Assembly: GCA_903839405.1 (NCBI GenBank)
Contig: CAIMCD010000008.1
Location: 124,001-188,000 of the forward strand
Origin: an uncultured Chlorobiaceae bacterium
GTDB taxonomy: Bacteria > Bacteroidota > Chlorobiia > Chlorobiales > Chlorobiaceae
Direction: 5' to 3'
DNA: 64,000 bases
Below, in pieces: positions 9,716 to 18,860 of this stretch. The notes below the pieces were generated by a model. It did no database searches. It saw nothing but the letters and a program-made list of their open reading frames with translations, and was not told where the DNA came from. The position numbers and the translations under genes are program-made. Position 1 is the stretch's first letter. Each line of letters opens with the position of its first letter.

Positions 9716-9747
9716 AAAAAGCCGCCTCTCCAAAGGGCGGCTTTTTT
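9716..9747 (+). terminator. Intrinsic terminator of tRNA-fMet copy 1
   Basis: A-tract plus GCCGCC (9721-9726), loop, GGCGGC (9736-9741), then six T. It lies directly behind the tRNA CCA end. Confidence 0.88.
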
Positions 9748-9860
9748 GTTGTGCCCCCGTTAGCCCCGCACACTCTTTTTCTTCCGCACCATCACGGCAG
9801 ATGAAATGAATGGGATATATCGCTTGGTAAATGAAAAATTTAGCTTATATTCAGCTACAT

Positions 9861-9936
<76 letters not shown>

Positions 9937-9938
9937 GC

Positions 9939-9969
9939 AAAAAGCCGCCCATCAAAAGGCGGCTTTTTT
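9939..9969 (+). terminator. Intrinsic terminator of tRNA-fMet copy 2
   Basis: Stem AAAAAGCCGCC (9939-9949) with GGCGGCTTTTTT (9958-9969). It has the same GCCGCC/GGCGGC stem as the terminator of copy 1 but a different loop, showing that the duplicated unit included its terminator. Confidence 0.88.
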
Positions 9970-10021
9970 ATTGTCCAAAAATCTCCAGTTGGTACGCCTC
10001 CTCCCGATCATCTGCCAGCAT

Positions 10022-10399
10022 TCACTCATGCTCGTTGCCCGGCACTCCACTCTCCAGCAGCTCAATCGGCAGCCGTCTTAAACCCGAGCTTAACCCGATC
10101 CACCGCCACGCCTCTTTCGAAGCAGAGAGCAGTTTCTGCGCGTTGCCATCCCATGCTGCGGATTCGTTTTGAGGCAGGTTTGTCATCGTCCTGATGCAGT
10201 TTCCGGTCTTGAAATCCCACACTTTGAGGGTCTTGTCACAAGAGCCTGAGATGATGTACCGGTTATCCTGACTCAGTGCGCATGAATTGACTCCTCGCGA
10301 ATGGCCGGTAAATGAATCAATATGAAAGGTTTCTGGCAAGGGGGTGTTTTCTCTGCCCGTGCATTGAGCTACTGCGGTTTCAGGTGTTAGTGTGAAGTT
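10022..10399 (-). pseudogene. WD40-repeat tail of the TIR-NACHT gene, cut off by an in-frame stop
   Basis: Reading the minus strand past the TAA that ends the TIR-NACHT gene (10400-10402), the same frame stays open for 20 codons and then about 105 more. These include a recognisable WD40 repeat: GHSRGVNSCALSQDNRYIISGS followed by CDKTLKVWDFKTGNC (about 10210-10315). A second, degraded repeat follows (SAAWDGNAQKLLSASKEAWRW). The frame is preserved exactly: the offset from the gene start at 12850 is a multiple of three. This suggests the parent protein was TIR-NACHT-pentapeptide-WD40, and that the tail is now lost or reachable only by readthrough or a downstream TTG start at 10339. Several WD40 blades are missing, so a deletion probably occurred too. 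Confidence 0.65.
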
Positions 10400-12850
10400 T
10401 TAAGTGCCAAACACGTTACAGGCAATAAAAGAGGCAAGCCTCAGATCGGCTGACTGCCACTCGGTTTCCTGCAGGTTGGAGTTCCGCCATATACTCCCGG
10501 CAGCATCCGCATCGGAAAAGTCTGCACCACTTGCATTGCAGGAGAGGAACTCAGCATTGATCAGGCAAGCACTCATGAAGGATGATGCGGTGAGTATGGT
10601 TCCCTCAAACTGTGTACCTCTGAGTGTTGCATGGTCGAAACAGGCGCTATGGAGATTCAGGTTACTAATCTGCCAGCCGGAGAGATCGGCACCTTCAAGG
10701 TGAGTCGTGCCGGGGTTTGGCTGCTTCATTCCCCTTTCATGCAGCTTCATCCAGAGGGCAAGGGCAAGTTCCGACAGCTCTTTCCGGTAGCTGCTACCAA
10801 GAATGTTCTCAATAGCCTTGACGGAGCTATTGAGCAGACGATCATCAAGGGCGAGCATCTCCACCGCAAAGTTCAGCGTCTCGTTTGAGGGCAGGGGAAA
10901 GGCAAGACTATCCTCTGGCCCATTCGGTGATGAGAGGGTTTCAAGAATATATCCCGCAAGGAAATACTCCTGCAGTGAGGTGTGGGCAAAAGAGAACTCC
11001 CGCTCCTCCTCACGGATAATAAAGGTTGCGGTACGGAGATCCTTTTTCAGGGTCTCGCGGTTCATGTTGCTGTAGGCCGCCGTGATAACCGGATGGTGAT
11101 AGAGCCAGGTGTCGAGCCACGCTTCAAGCTCCTCGGCCCTTATGCCGCCACCACCTCTTTTGTGTAGCTCACCGGCCAGCGCCTTCATCAAGCTCTTTTT
11201 ATGCGCTCTGCTGAACTCATGCTTACCCTCATCCCGTTGGAGCCAGTTCTCAATGGTCAGCTTGTAGAGCGTTGCCGTGTTGATGGCTTTTCCCTCCTCC
11301 TGCAGCCGCTCAAGCTCCGGGATGAACTCGGTAATGAGCGAGAGGGCGTAGGGCCTTCCGGCAAGCTCTTTGAGGTTGTGCACCTCTTCAAACAGCGCGA
11401 TGATTCTCTCAATCTCCCCCTCACCGCTGCCCAGCCTCTTTTTCAGGTACTCCCTGATCTCTGTGTCGTCAAAGGGCAAGAGGGTGCAGGAGCGGTACTC
11501 CGAGGATGAACGGCCCTCACGGTCTCTTCCGAGAAAGAGGCTGTTCTGTTCAAAGATATCCCTGAAGTAATGGGTGCGGCAGCTTATGAGCACCTTGCCC
11601 TGAAGCGCTGCATCCTTTTTATCCCGGATTTCGCGGATGCTCCAGAGCTCAGCAATAAAGCGGCTCGTCTCTTCCGGCGTGAAGTGCACACTCTTTTCAT
11701 CAAGGCCGTCGTAGATGATCATCGCCTTGTTCTCGCGCACCAACTTAATAATCTCCTGCGGCGTCACCAGTGAGCGGTCAAGCGGGTCTTTGGTGTTTTC
11801 TATAGCGTCCTGCAGAATATCAAGCAGTTTGGGAATCCTCTTTTCCGTTCCGATTTTGGTAGAGACCATTCGCAGATCAATGTAGATACAAAGCGGGTAG
11901 CGCTCCGGCTCCCTGGTATGCACTCCGTTGATATCGCGCGTGAGCATTCTGCAGGTGAAGGTTTTGCCAGTGCCGAAATCACCAAGCAGGGCAAAGAGCG
12001 GCAGATCAGAATCCAGCGCCCAGCTTTTGATGTACTCAAGGGCAATAACGGTATCGCCTTTGAGGGTTTCATCCGGTTTGTGAGCGATTTGAGAGGGGAG
12101 GCCGCTCCCGTGGATATACTCGCCATCCTTGTAGATTCCCTGCCGGTAGTTCAGGAGTCTGTCGGAGAAACTCTTGAGCGGATCACCAGAGATCAGCTCG
12201 CTCTTTTCGGCGGCTTTATCTATGCGAAGTTGTTTTTTTACCCGCTCCTCAATGTTTGCGGCAAGCTCGTTAATAAAACGAGTCTGATTTGGCCCTCTTA
12301 CTTCCAGGAATGCTTTGTTCTTGAAAAAGAATATCTGTTTTTCGTTCAACCCTTTCAGGTTCTGATATTGCAGGTCAAGGATCTCAAGGGCAACAGGTAG
12401 GCATTTGTTGAGCAGGTGCGGCAGTTCATGTTGTTCAATATATTTGCTGCCCAAAAAGCTTGTCGAGAGCAGGAGCAGGCCAAAATCGCAACGCTCAATC
12501 ATCGCCTGAATCTCATCGTGCCATCTCTCGCCGGTCAGGATATCCCTGTCGGAAGAGAAGGAGAAATGGTACTCTTTTGATGTTTTCAGCCGATCCCTGA
12601 TTTTGTCAAAAAAGCTCTCCTTGATGGCGCTGTCGTCATGCGCATAGGAGAAGAAAATAGTTACCTTCGGCTTGTTATCGGTCGTGCCGGCCGGTTCGGG
12701 CAGTTCGGCCTTGATCTGCACGGCCTTTTCTGACCGGTAGCCGGTTATCTCTGCGTACCCTCTCGACAGGGTTCTTTCAACCTTCTCTTCCTCTCGGGTT
12801 TGCTTGTTTGCTTTTCCCTCAAGAGAAGAGCCTCTTTCCTCGTTTTCCAC
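10400..12850 (-). CDS. TIR-NACHT-pentapeptide repeat protein (STAND NTPase, likely antiphage effector)
   Basis: 816 aa. A TIR domain at about residues 60-200 starts VTIFFSYAHDD and contains HELPHLL, with a Glu near the expected catalytic position. A NACHT-type P-loop NTPase follows: Walker A GDFGTGKT at about residue 292, Walker B MIIYDGLDE at about 380. A helical sensor-like stretch leads to pentapeptide repeats of the A(D/N)Lxx type from about residue 720 (EGADLSGW, RGTQFEGT, SGADFSDA). Proteins of this build are known bacterial immune STAND proteins: the repeats sense, NACHT oligomerises, TIR cleaves NAD or signals. The role here is inferred. The start is a GTG; no earlier start is open. 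It stands alone between tRNA genes and a divergent muramidase. Confidence 0.85.
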   Translation of the reverse strand: MENEERGSSLEGKANKQTREEEKVERTLSRGYAEITGYRSEKAVQIKAELPEPAGTTDNKPKVTIFFSYAHDDSAIKESFFDKIRDRLKTSKEYHFSFSSDRDILTGERWHDEIQAMIERCDFGLLLLSTSFLGSKYIEQHELPHLLNKCLPVALEILDLQYQNLKGLNEKQIFFFKNKAFLEVRGPNQTRFINELAANIEERVKKQLRIDKAAEKSELISGDPLKSFSDRLLNYRQGIYKDGEYIHGSGLPSQIAHKPDETLKGDTVIALEYIKSWALDSDLPLFALLGDFGTGKTFTCRMLTRDINGVHTREPERYPLCIYIDLRMVSTKIGTEKRIPKLLDILQDAIENTKDPLDRSLVTPQEIIKLVRENKAMIIYDGLDEKSVHFTPEETSRFIAELWSIREIRDKKDAALQGKVLISCRTHYFRDIFEQNSLFLGRDREGRSSSEYRSCTLLPFDDTEIREYLKKRLGSGEGEIERIIALFEEVHNLKELAGRPYALSLITEFIPELERLQEEGKAINTATLYKLTIENWLQRDEGKHEFSRAHKKSLMKALAGELHKRGGGGIRAEELEAWLDTWLYHHPVITAAYSNMNRETLKKDLRTATFIIREEEREFSFAHTSLQEYFLAGYILETLSSPNGPEDSLAFPLPSNETLNFAVEMLALDDRLLNSSVKAIENILGSSYRKELSELALALWMKLHERGMKQPNPGTTHLEGADLSGWQISNLNLHSACFDHATLRGTQFEGTILTASSFMSACLINAEFLSCNASGADFSDADAAGSIWRNSNLQETEWQSADLRLASFIACNVFGT

Positions 12851-13100
12851 GAAATCCTTGTTTTACCTGGTTATCAGAGGGTGAAGATCGGGTCGGTCAG
12901 GTGGTCAACGTTTATTACTGGCAGTCAGAAAATCGGGGCATTATCGGTGCAATATTCTTATCACTATTGTATAACAGTACGTTATCTCTCTCACGAAGTC
13001 AAGCTTTTTGCAGGGAGCTTACGGCATGTTCGGTTATATCCTGCAAACTCCGTATGTTTTAGCAGCCATGCTACTCATCTCCTTTAACCTTTCTCTCGCC

Positions 13101-14345
13101 ATGACGAGTCGATCAGGCACAGCCTCATTTTTCAAATCAGCTAAAAAGTGTTTTTCCCTTCTCCTTGCTCTTTTGTTGGTGGCGCATTCAGCTTCAGCTG
13201 GTCCGCTGCTCTGCGGGATTGACCGGCTGGAGGCCTCTGGTTTTCGGGAGCTTTCGGGTTTGCGGGTGGGGCTTATAACCAATGCGGCCAGCCGAAGCAT
13301 GAAGGGGGAGGCGGATTACGCCCTAATGCTGCGGCACGGAGTCCGGCTGAAGTTTCTCATGGCTCCCGAGCATGGCTTTTCGATCGATATTGAGGCCGGC
13401 AAAAAAGTTGGTCGCACGGCTCTTGCCGACTCCCTGCCGATTTTTTCGCTCTACGGTGCTTCCAAAAAACCCGCCACCGCCCAGTTGCACGAGATTGACC
13501 TCCTGGTGTTTGACCTGCAGGATATCGGTACCCGCTGTTATACCTATATCTCAACCATGAAGAGCGCCATGGAGGCGTGCGAGGAGGCTGGGGTGCCTTT
13601 TATGGTGCTTGATCGTCCCAACCCGGTTGCGCCACTCAAGCCTGAAGGGTTTATAGTGGCGGCGGGATATGACTCCTTTGTCAGCGCGGTCAATATTCCC
13701 TTTGTGCACTCGATGACGGTTGGCGAAATTGCCTTGCTTTTGAAGCGAGAGCACTACAAGAAGCTTGACCTGCGTGTGATCGCCATGTCAGGCTACCGGC
13801 GGGATCGGTTTGGCGACGAGTATTCCGGCTTCCACTTTATCTCACCATCGCCCAATATCAAAAGTGTTACGGCAGCCACGCTCTATCCGGCTACGGTCTT
13901 TCTGGAGGCCACAAGGGTGAGCGAAGGGCGGGGGAGTGAAGCTCCTTTCGAGCAGTTCGGCGCTCCTTTCATCAATCCTCAAAAGCTTTTGCTGGCGCTC
14001 AGGGCCTACGCCCTTCCGGGGGTGGTGTTTGATCCGGTGAGCTTTACTCCCTTATCCGGCAAATTCAGGGGAGAGCGGTGCCAGGGCTTGAAGCTCACGG
14101 TAACTAGCCGCCAGCTCTTTCGCCCCTTCAGAACGGCGGCGGCAATTCTGCTTGCCCTTCAGCAGCTCTATTCTGAGCAGCTCGGCCTTCAGGAGGGGGG
14201 AGAGTTTTTTGACAAGCTCGCAGGTACTCCGCGCTTTCGGGAGATGATTCTCCGTCAGATGGAGCTGGAGACAATTATGGAGGAGAGCGCCCGACAGATT
14301 GCTGCGTTCAATCAGGAGAGAGCCCTTGATCGCCTCTATCCCTGA
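13101..14345 (+). CDS. DUF1343 / NamZ-like exo-beta-N-acetylmuramidase
   Basis: 414 aa from the ATG at 13101. The N-terminus has a signal peptide (hydrophobic LLLALLLVAHSASAGP). The mature part matches the DUF1343 family, whose characterised member NamZ (Bacillus YbbC) removes terminal MurNAc from peptidoglycan fragments. Recognisable blocks: GLITNAASR, APEHGF, FDLQDIGTRCYTYISTM, LDRPNP and ATRVSEGRG. The frame is open upstream to 13008, and an alternative start there or at 13068 would add a second hydrophobic stretch; 13101 gives the cleaner signal peptide. Likely role: cell-wall recycling in the periplasm. Confidence 0.85.
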   Translation: MTSRSGTASFFKSAKKCFSLLLALLLVAHSASAGPLLCGIDRLEASGFRELSGLRVGLITNAASRSMKGEADYALMLRHGVRLKFLMAPEHGFSIDIEAGKKVGRTALADSLPIFSLYGASKKPATAQLHEIDLLVFDLQDIGTRCYTYISTMKSAMEACEEAGVPFMVLDRPNPVAPLKPEGFIVAAGYDSFVSAVNIPFVHSMTVGEIALLLKREHYKKLDLRVIAMSGYRRDRFGDEYSGFHFISPSPNIKSVTAATLYPATVFLEATRVSEGRGSEAPFEQFGAPFINPQKLLLALRAYALPGVVFDPVSFTPLSGKFRGERCQGLKLTVTSRQLFRPFRTAAAILLALQQLYSEQLGLQEGGEFFDKLAGTPRFREMILRQMELETIMEESARQIAAFNQERALDRLYP

Positions 14346-14354
14346 ATTCCCAAT

Positions 14355-15473
14355 TCAGCGGGGAATGGTGGTTCTGCCCTGGAGACCATTTTTTGAGAGT
14401 AGTACCTGCCAGAGCTGGATCGAGCGGGCCCGGAAAGCTCCGGCAAAACTCAGCAGGTAGTATCGCCACATGCGGTAAAAGGTTTCACTGTAGCGGGATT
14501 GCAGCTCCGGCCACTCTTTTTCAAAGTTCTCATGCCAGGCTTTGAGCGTCATGTAGTAGTCGTGACTGAAGACGTGCCAGTCTTCAAGCGTGAAGAGCCC
14601 CTCGTAGCTTTTGGTAATCTGGCTTGCCGAGGGAAGCATCGAGTTCGGGAAGATGTATTTGCAGCTCCAGGGATCGCCATTGGTGCAGGGTACATTGCTC
14701 CCGATGGTGTGCAAGAGGGTCAGACCGTCCGGTTTCAGGCAGCGGTTAACCAGTTCAAAATAGTTGCGATAGTTTTTATAGCCGACATGCTCGAACATGC
14801 CGATGGAGTAAATCCTGTCGAAGGAGCCCTGAAGGTTGCGGTAGTCGATCAGTTCGATTTTGACCGGGTAGCCAAAGCACGTTTCTTGGGCCAGCTTGGC
14901 CTGTTCGCTCGAAACCGTTATGGCTGTGACCTCCACATCGTAGTGTTCAGCCGCAAACCGGGCCGCTCCGCCCCAGCCGCACCCGATGTCAAGCACGCGC
15001 ATTCCGGGCTTAAGCTGCAGCTTGTCGAAGACCAGGCGGAGTTTTTTCTCCTGGGCATCATCAAGGGTTTGGGCCTCCTTCCAGTAGCCGCAACTGTAGA
15101 TCATGCGCTGATCCAGCATGGTTTCAAAAAGGTCGTTGCCGGTATTATAGTGTTTTTCGCCTACGGTAAAAGCTCTTGCAGGGTGCTGGAGATTGTAGGC
15201 TTTTCCGATCCATCGACTGATGAAGAGAACCGGGGCGAGAATTTTTTCATCCGCTTTCGCACTTAAAAGGCGGAAAAAGAACTCTTCCAGGTCCCCGCAC
15301 TCCCACCACCCATCCATGTAGGCCTCTCCAAGGCCAAGGTTTGCCTCGGTAATGGTGCGCCGGTAAACACGCGGGTCATGGATGGTCATGTCCCAGGGCC
15401 GGTTGCCTCCTATCTGGATATCTGCGGAGTCAAAGAGGCGTGTCAACTGATTTTTATAGTAGGTGTCAATCAT
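14355..15473 (-). CDS. Cyclopropane-fatty-acyl-phospholipid synthase family methyltransferase (copy A)
   Basis: 372 aa. SAM-dependent enzyme that modifies the double bond of unsaturated acyl chains in membrane phospholipids. The N-terminal lipid-binding part contains EANLGLGEAYMDGWWE. The SAM fold has VLDIGCGWGGAARFAAEHY, and YSIGMFEHVGYKNYRNYF is the family active-site stretch. It is a clear paralogue of the next gene upstream (15509-16633), sharing most motifs, with a 35-bp gap. It ends 9 bp from the convergent NamZ-like gene, so the two transcripts meet tail to tail. Confidence 0.93.
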   Translation of the reverse strand: MIDTYYKNQLTRLFDSADIQIGGNRPWDMTIHDPRVYRRTITEANLGLGEAYMDGWWECGDLEEFFFRLLSAKADEKILAPVLFISRWIGKAYNLQHPARAFTVGEKHYNTGNDLFETMLDQRMIYSCGYWKEAQTLDDAQEKKLRLVFDKLQLKPGMRVLDIGCGWGGAARFAAEHYDVEVTAITVSSEQAKLAQETCFGYPVKIELIDYRNLQGSFDRIYSIGMFEHVGYKNYRNYFELVNRCLKPDGLTLLHTIGSNVPCTNGDPWSCKYIFPNSMLPSASQITKSYEGLFTLEDWHVFSHDYYMTLKAWHENFEKEWPELQSRYSETFYRMWRYYLLSFAGAFRARSIQLWQVLLSKNGLQGRTTIPR

Positions 15474-15508
15474 GCTCGAAGGGTGAGTTGTGGTTGACCG
15501 GAAAAAAG

Positions 15509-16633
15509 TTATCTCGCTATCTCGAATCGGCCTTCAATGCCTTTTTTTGAGTATAAAATTTGCCAGAGTTGAACATTGCGTGCCCGGAAAGAGCCCGCCG
15601 CACTGAGCAGGTAGTAGCGCCACATCCGCTGAAACCGTTCACTGTATGTGGCTGAAAGTGTTGCCTGGTTTTTTTCAATATTGCTGTTCCACGCCTTCAG
15701 CGTGTGATAATAATCATGGCCGAACGAGTGCCAGTCCTCAAGCATCAGCTCTCCTTCGGCAGCGGCGGTGATCTGGTTGGCTGAGGGCAGCATGGAGTTC
15801 GGGAAAATGTATTTGCTCGTCCATGGATCGGTATTGCTGCCGGAGCGGTTGCTGCCGATGGTGTGCAGCAAAAAAAGCCCATCAGGAACGAGATGCTTTC
15901 GGACGATCTTAAAATAGTTCCGGTAGTTCTTGTGGCCCACATGTTCAAACATACCAATGGAATAGATGCGATCAAAGTTCCCCTGTATGGCGCGGTAATC
16001 CATTAATTTGATCTCAACCGGCCACTGCTGGCAATGCTCTCGGGCAAGGCGGGCCTGCTCGCTTGAAATGGTCAGGCCGGTCACCTGGACCCCGTAGTGC
16101 TCGGCGGCAAACCGGGCCGCTCCGCCCCAGCCGCATCCGATATCGAGCACCTGCATGCCCGGTTTGAGCATCAGTTTGTCAAAAACAAGGCGCAGCTTCC
16201 GTTCCTGCGCTTCATCAAGCGTTGAAACATTTTTCCAGTAGGCGCAACTGTACATCATGCGCCGGTCGAGCATGGCTGCGTAGAGGTCGTTGCCGATATT
16301 ATAATGGGTAACTCCAACGGTGTAAGCCCTTGCGGGGTTTTGCAGATTGAGCAGTTTACCCGCCACTCCGTTGAGGAGACGCGGGATGCCTGAAACTTTT
16401 TTTTCAATTCCGGCTCTCAGTACCCGGTAAAAAAACTCATCCAGCAGCTCGCAATCCCACCACCCGTCCATGTAGGACTCTCCGGTTCCCAGGTGGGCTT
16501 CAGTGAGCACCCGACGGTAAAATCGGTTGTCGTGCACCGTAATATCCCACGCTTCAGGGCCGTTTACCGTTACGCCTGCTTCTGTAAGCAGATGCTGCAG
16601 TTTTCGCCTGAAAAAGAAATCTTCCATGCCCAC
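15509..16633 (-). CDS. Cyclopropane-fatty-acyl-phospholipid synthase family methyltransferase (copy B)
   Basis: 374 aa, same architecture as copy A: EAHLGTGESYMDGWWD, the SAM motif VLDIGCGWGGAARFAAEHY (identical in both copies) and YSIGMFEHVGHKNYRNYF. Upstream member of a two-gene minus-strand operon. Visible differences from copy A lie mainly in the N-terminal 120 residues and the C-terminus, which could mean different acyl or head-group preference; this is inference. In green sulfur bacteria cyclopropane fatty acids are membrane constituents, so at least one copy is expected to be active. Confidence 0.93.
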   Translation of the reverse strand: MGMEDFFFRRKLQHLLTEAGVTVNGPEAWDITVHDNRFYRRVLTEAHLGTGESYMDGWWDCELLDEFFYRVLRAGIEKKVSGIPRLLNGVAGKLLNLQNPARAYTVGVTHYNIGNDLYAAMLDRRMMYSCAYWKNVSTLDEAQERKLRLVFDKLMLKPGMQVLDIGCGWGGAARFAAEHYGVQVTGLTISSEQARLAREHCQQWPVEIKLMDYRAIQGNFDRIYSIGMFEHVGHKNYRNYFKIVRKHLVPDGLFLLHTIGSNRSGSNTDPWTSKYIFPNSMLPSANQITAAAEGELMLEDWHSFGHDYYHTLKAWNSNIEKNQATLSATYSERFQRMWRYYLLSAAGSFRARNVQLWQILYSKKGIEGRFEIAR

Positions 16634-16897
16634 CCTATCATTTACTTTTTGATCAGGGGATTACTCACTCTTTTTAGAGATAGAATACGTAATATAAAAG
16701 CATTTAACAAGCAGTTACCGCTGTCGCGATAGCAGGGAGGGGTAACACCACCTCATCATTCGGGGAGGTGCGGCGTGAGTGTAGCGAGTTTAGTTGATGG
16801 TTCCCGGCAGAGTGAAGCACTCTCCAGAGAGGAGTTCTGTTCGGGAACGGGGATGTATACAAGAGCGAGAGAGAAAAGCCGGTTGAGCTTTTTGGGG

Positions 16898-17509
16898 CTA
16901 CAGGTTCTTTTTGCTTTTTGGCGCGCTTTCCAGGTCACTCTTTTTCGGTCGCCCTCTTTTTTTTGCGACGGGCTCCTTTCCTGGGGCTGGTTCGGAGAGT
17001 TCTGCTTGATCGGTTATCTCATCGGTTTCCACAAGTTCATCGTCAAGAGGCTCCTCATCCAGCTCCTCGGCGGCAATAAGATCCAGATCCTCGCACATAA
17101 GTTCATCAACCACCTCATAGGCCGGTGCGGCTGACTTGCCACGGGCTCCGCGTTTGTTTTTCATGGCCGGCTCGATGAGGGTCATCACCTCATTGATGGA
17201 GGAAAAAATATAGAGTTGTTTGTCCAGATTGGTCAATTTCAGCAAATCCTTGATCTGCTGGCAGAGTGAGACAAAAATCGCCAGCCCGTGCGACTTGTTG
17301 GCCAGTTGGTGGGCGAGCAGCATTGAGCTGATGCCACAGGAGTCAATGGCTTTGACCTGCGAGAGATCAATGATCAGGTTTTTGCTGCTCTCGTTCTGGA
17401 CCAAACCCTCAACGGCCACCTTGAATGCGGCGCCATGACGAAAATCGAAAACCTCTTCCTCGATTTTCAGGATGGTTAACTCTTTGCGAGTGGATACTGA
17501 ATTTTTCAT
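16898..17509 (-). CDS. STAS-domain anti-sigma factor antagonist with acidic and AT-hook-like tail
   Basis: 203 aa. The N-terminal 110 residues form a STAS domain of the SpoIIAA/RsbV type; the stretch AIDSCGISSMLLAH (about residues 54-67) carries the Ser that is phosphorylated in this family. After about residue 115 comes a low-complexity, strongly acidic linker (DELMCEDLDLIAAEELDEE) and then a basic tail KKRGRPKKSD, which matches an AT-hook core (GRP flanked by basic residues). The tail is not part of normal STAS proteins. An RsbW-like kinase is encoded at 40020, far from here, so partnership is possible but unproven. Confidence 0.8.
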   Translation of the reverse strand: MKNSVSTRKELTILKIEEEVFDFRHGAAFKVAVEGLVQNESSKNLIIDLSQVKAIDSCGISSMLLAHQLANKSHGLAIFVSLCQQIKDLLKLTNLDKQLYIFSSINEVMTLIEPAMKNKRGARGKSAAPAYEVVDELMCEDLDLIAAEELDEEPLDDELVETDEITDQAELSEPAPGKEPVAKKRGRPKKSDLESAPKSKKNL

Positions 17510-17663
17510 AAAGGTACTTCTACGGTTAGCCTTTTACAAAAATCCGTGATGGTGGGGCTGCAACATCATGAATTAAAAGGAGCTGTTCTTTGTGTAGTGA
17601 TAAGCAAGGCTCAGCAGCCTGTGCATAAAAAAAGTGGCGAACCCTCTCGGTTTGGTGCCTGTT

Positions 17664-18629
17664 TCAGAACATTTTGGTCAGTCGCCGGGCAAGCGCGTTA
17701 CGTTCTCCGCTCTCTTCAGGAGCATCCAACCACGTAACATTAAGTCTATTTTTAAAAAAAGTCAACTGGCGTTTTGCATAATTGCGCGTGTGCTGTTGTA
17801 TCAGCGTAACGGCCTCACTCAGGGTGATCTTTCCGTCAAGGTATTGAAAAAGTTCCTGATATCCCACCGATTGCAGGGCGGTTATTTTTCCCGGTAAAAG
17901 TAGTTGGTGATATTTCCGATAGAGCCCTTCTGCTTCTTGGAGGAGCCCCGCTTCAACCATTTTTTCCACCCGCAAATTGATTCGCTGGTAGAGCTCGGGG
18001 CGTGGCGTGGCAAGTCCAATGGTAATAAAGCTTAGGCCGCTTTGGCGCTCTTTTCCCCTTGCCTGCAGCTCGGTCACTGTTAGCCCGGTGATCTCAATAA
18101 TTTCAAGGCTGCGGATAAGGCGCTGGGTTTTTGTGGGGTCAAGGGTTGCGGCCTGCTCGGGGTCTTTTTGGCGCAGCAGTTCATAGAGCTGCTCTTTTCC
18201 GCCGCCCTCAATCTCTTCAAGCAGCCGCTTTCGTATTACGGTGTCGGCCGGAGGCAGATCGGCAAATCCTTCAAGCAACCCTTCAAGGTAGAGGGTAGAG
18301 CCTCCAGCCACAATTGCCCGCTTGCCCCTCTGGTGAATATCGTGGATCCGCTCCGTCGCCTCCGTCGCAAACTCGCCGGCGGTAAAGGGTTCGCCGATAT
18401 TTTTTTCATTGATGAAGTGATGTTTCACCTCCCCGAGTGCTTCCGGGGAGGGCTTGGCCGCACCGATATCCAGCTCACGATAAATTTGGCGCGAATCCGC
18501 CGAGATGATCTCCCCACCCGCAAGTTTCGCCACCGCCAAGGCAAGGTCAGACTTGCCCGAAGCCGTAGGGCCAAGGATCACAAGAACCTGCGGTTCTCTG
18601 GCGGCCGAATGTATGCGTTTCAGGGGCAT
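17664..18629 (-). CDS. miaA: tRNA dimethylallyltransferase
   Basis: Transfers a dimethylallyl group to A37 of tRNAs reading UNN codons. P-loop ILGPTASGKSDLALAVA near the N-terminus, then DSRQIYRELDIGAAKPS (substrate Asp and tRNA contacts) and GGSTLYLEGLLEGF. 321 aa from the ATG at 18629. The frame is open to 18692, but the extra 21 residues are not family-like and overlap the repeat upstream of the TIR gene, so 18629 is preferred. It is divergent from the TIR gene at 18818. Confidence 0.94.
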   Translation of the reverse strand: MPLKRIHSAAREPQVLVILGPTASGKSDLALAVAKLAGGEIISADSRQIYRELDIGAAKPSPEALGEVKHHFINEKNIGEPFTAGEFATEATERIHDIHQRGKRAIVAGGSTLYLEGLLEGFADLPPADTVIRKRLLEEIEGGGKEQLYELLRQKDPEQAATLDPTKTQRLIRSLEIIEITGLTVTELQARGKERQSGLSFITIGLATPRPELYQRINLRVEKMVEAGLLQEAEGLYRKYHQLLLPGKITALQSVGYQELFQYLDGKITLSEAVTLIQQHTRNYAKRQLTFFKNRLNVTWLDAPEESGERNALARRLTKMF

Positions 18630-18700
18630 CGTAATCAAAGGTGAATAAAGAGAGAAGATAAAAAAGGAACGCAAACCCCCGTATCGAATCATTGCGTTCC

Positions 18701-18860
18701 GTTCTTTTTATCGTCCTCTATTCTTTCGTAACGCTTCATGAAAAAGGGGGTAAATGAACTATATTTACGCTCAACAGCATAAAGCTTTGCTGCTGAAGTA
18801 AACCTGTAAGTCGATTTATGCCTGATATTTTTATTAGTTACTCCCATAAGGATAAGGAAC
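18701..18860. repeat. Upstream region shared by the two TIR genes, copy 1
   Basis: About 160 bp nearly repeated at 20517-20675. Shared landmarks in order: GTTCTTTTTATCGTC, TATTCTTTCGTAACGC, TGAAAAAG, GGGTAAATGA, CTATATT, GCATAAAGCTTT, CTGCTGAAG, then the start codon and the first TIR codons. The ATG is 117 bp from the left edge here and 116 bp in copy 2. It marks a tandem duplication that carried promoter and TIR together. CTATATT could be the -10 box. Confidence 0.8.

Noticed and set aside
10022..10339. WD40 frame as an independent gene starting at TTG 10339
   Set aside because: It holds less than two blades, has no ribosome-binding site and is exactly in frame with the upstream STAND gene, so a truncated tail explains it better.
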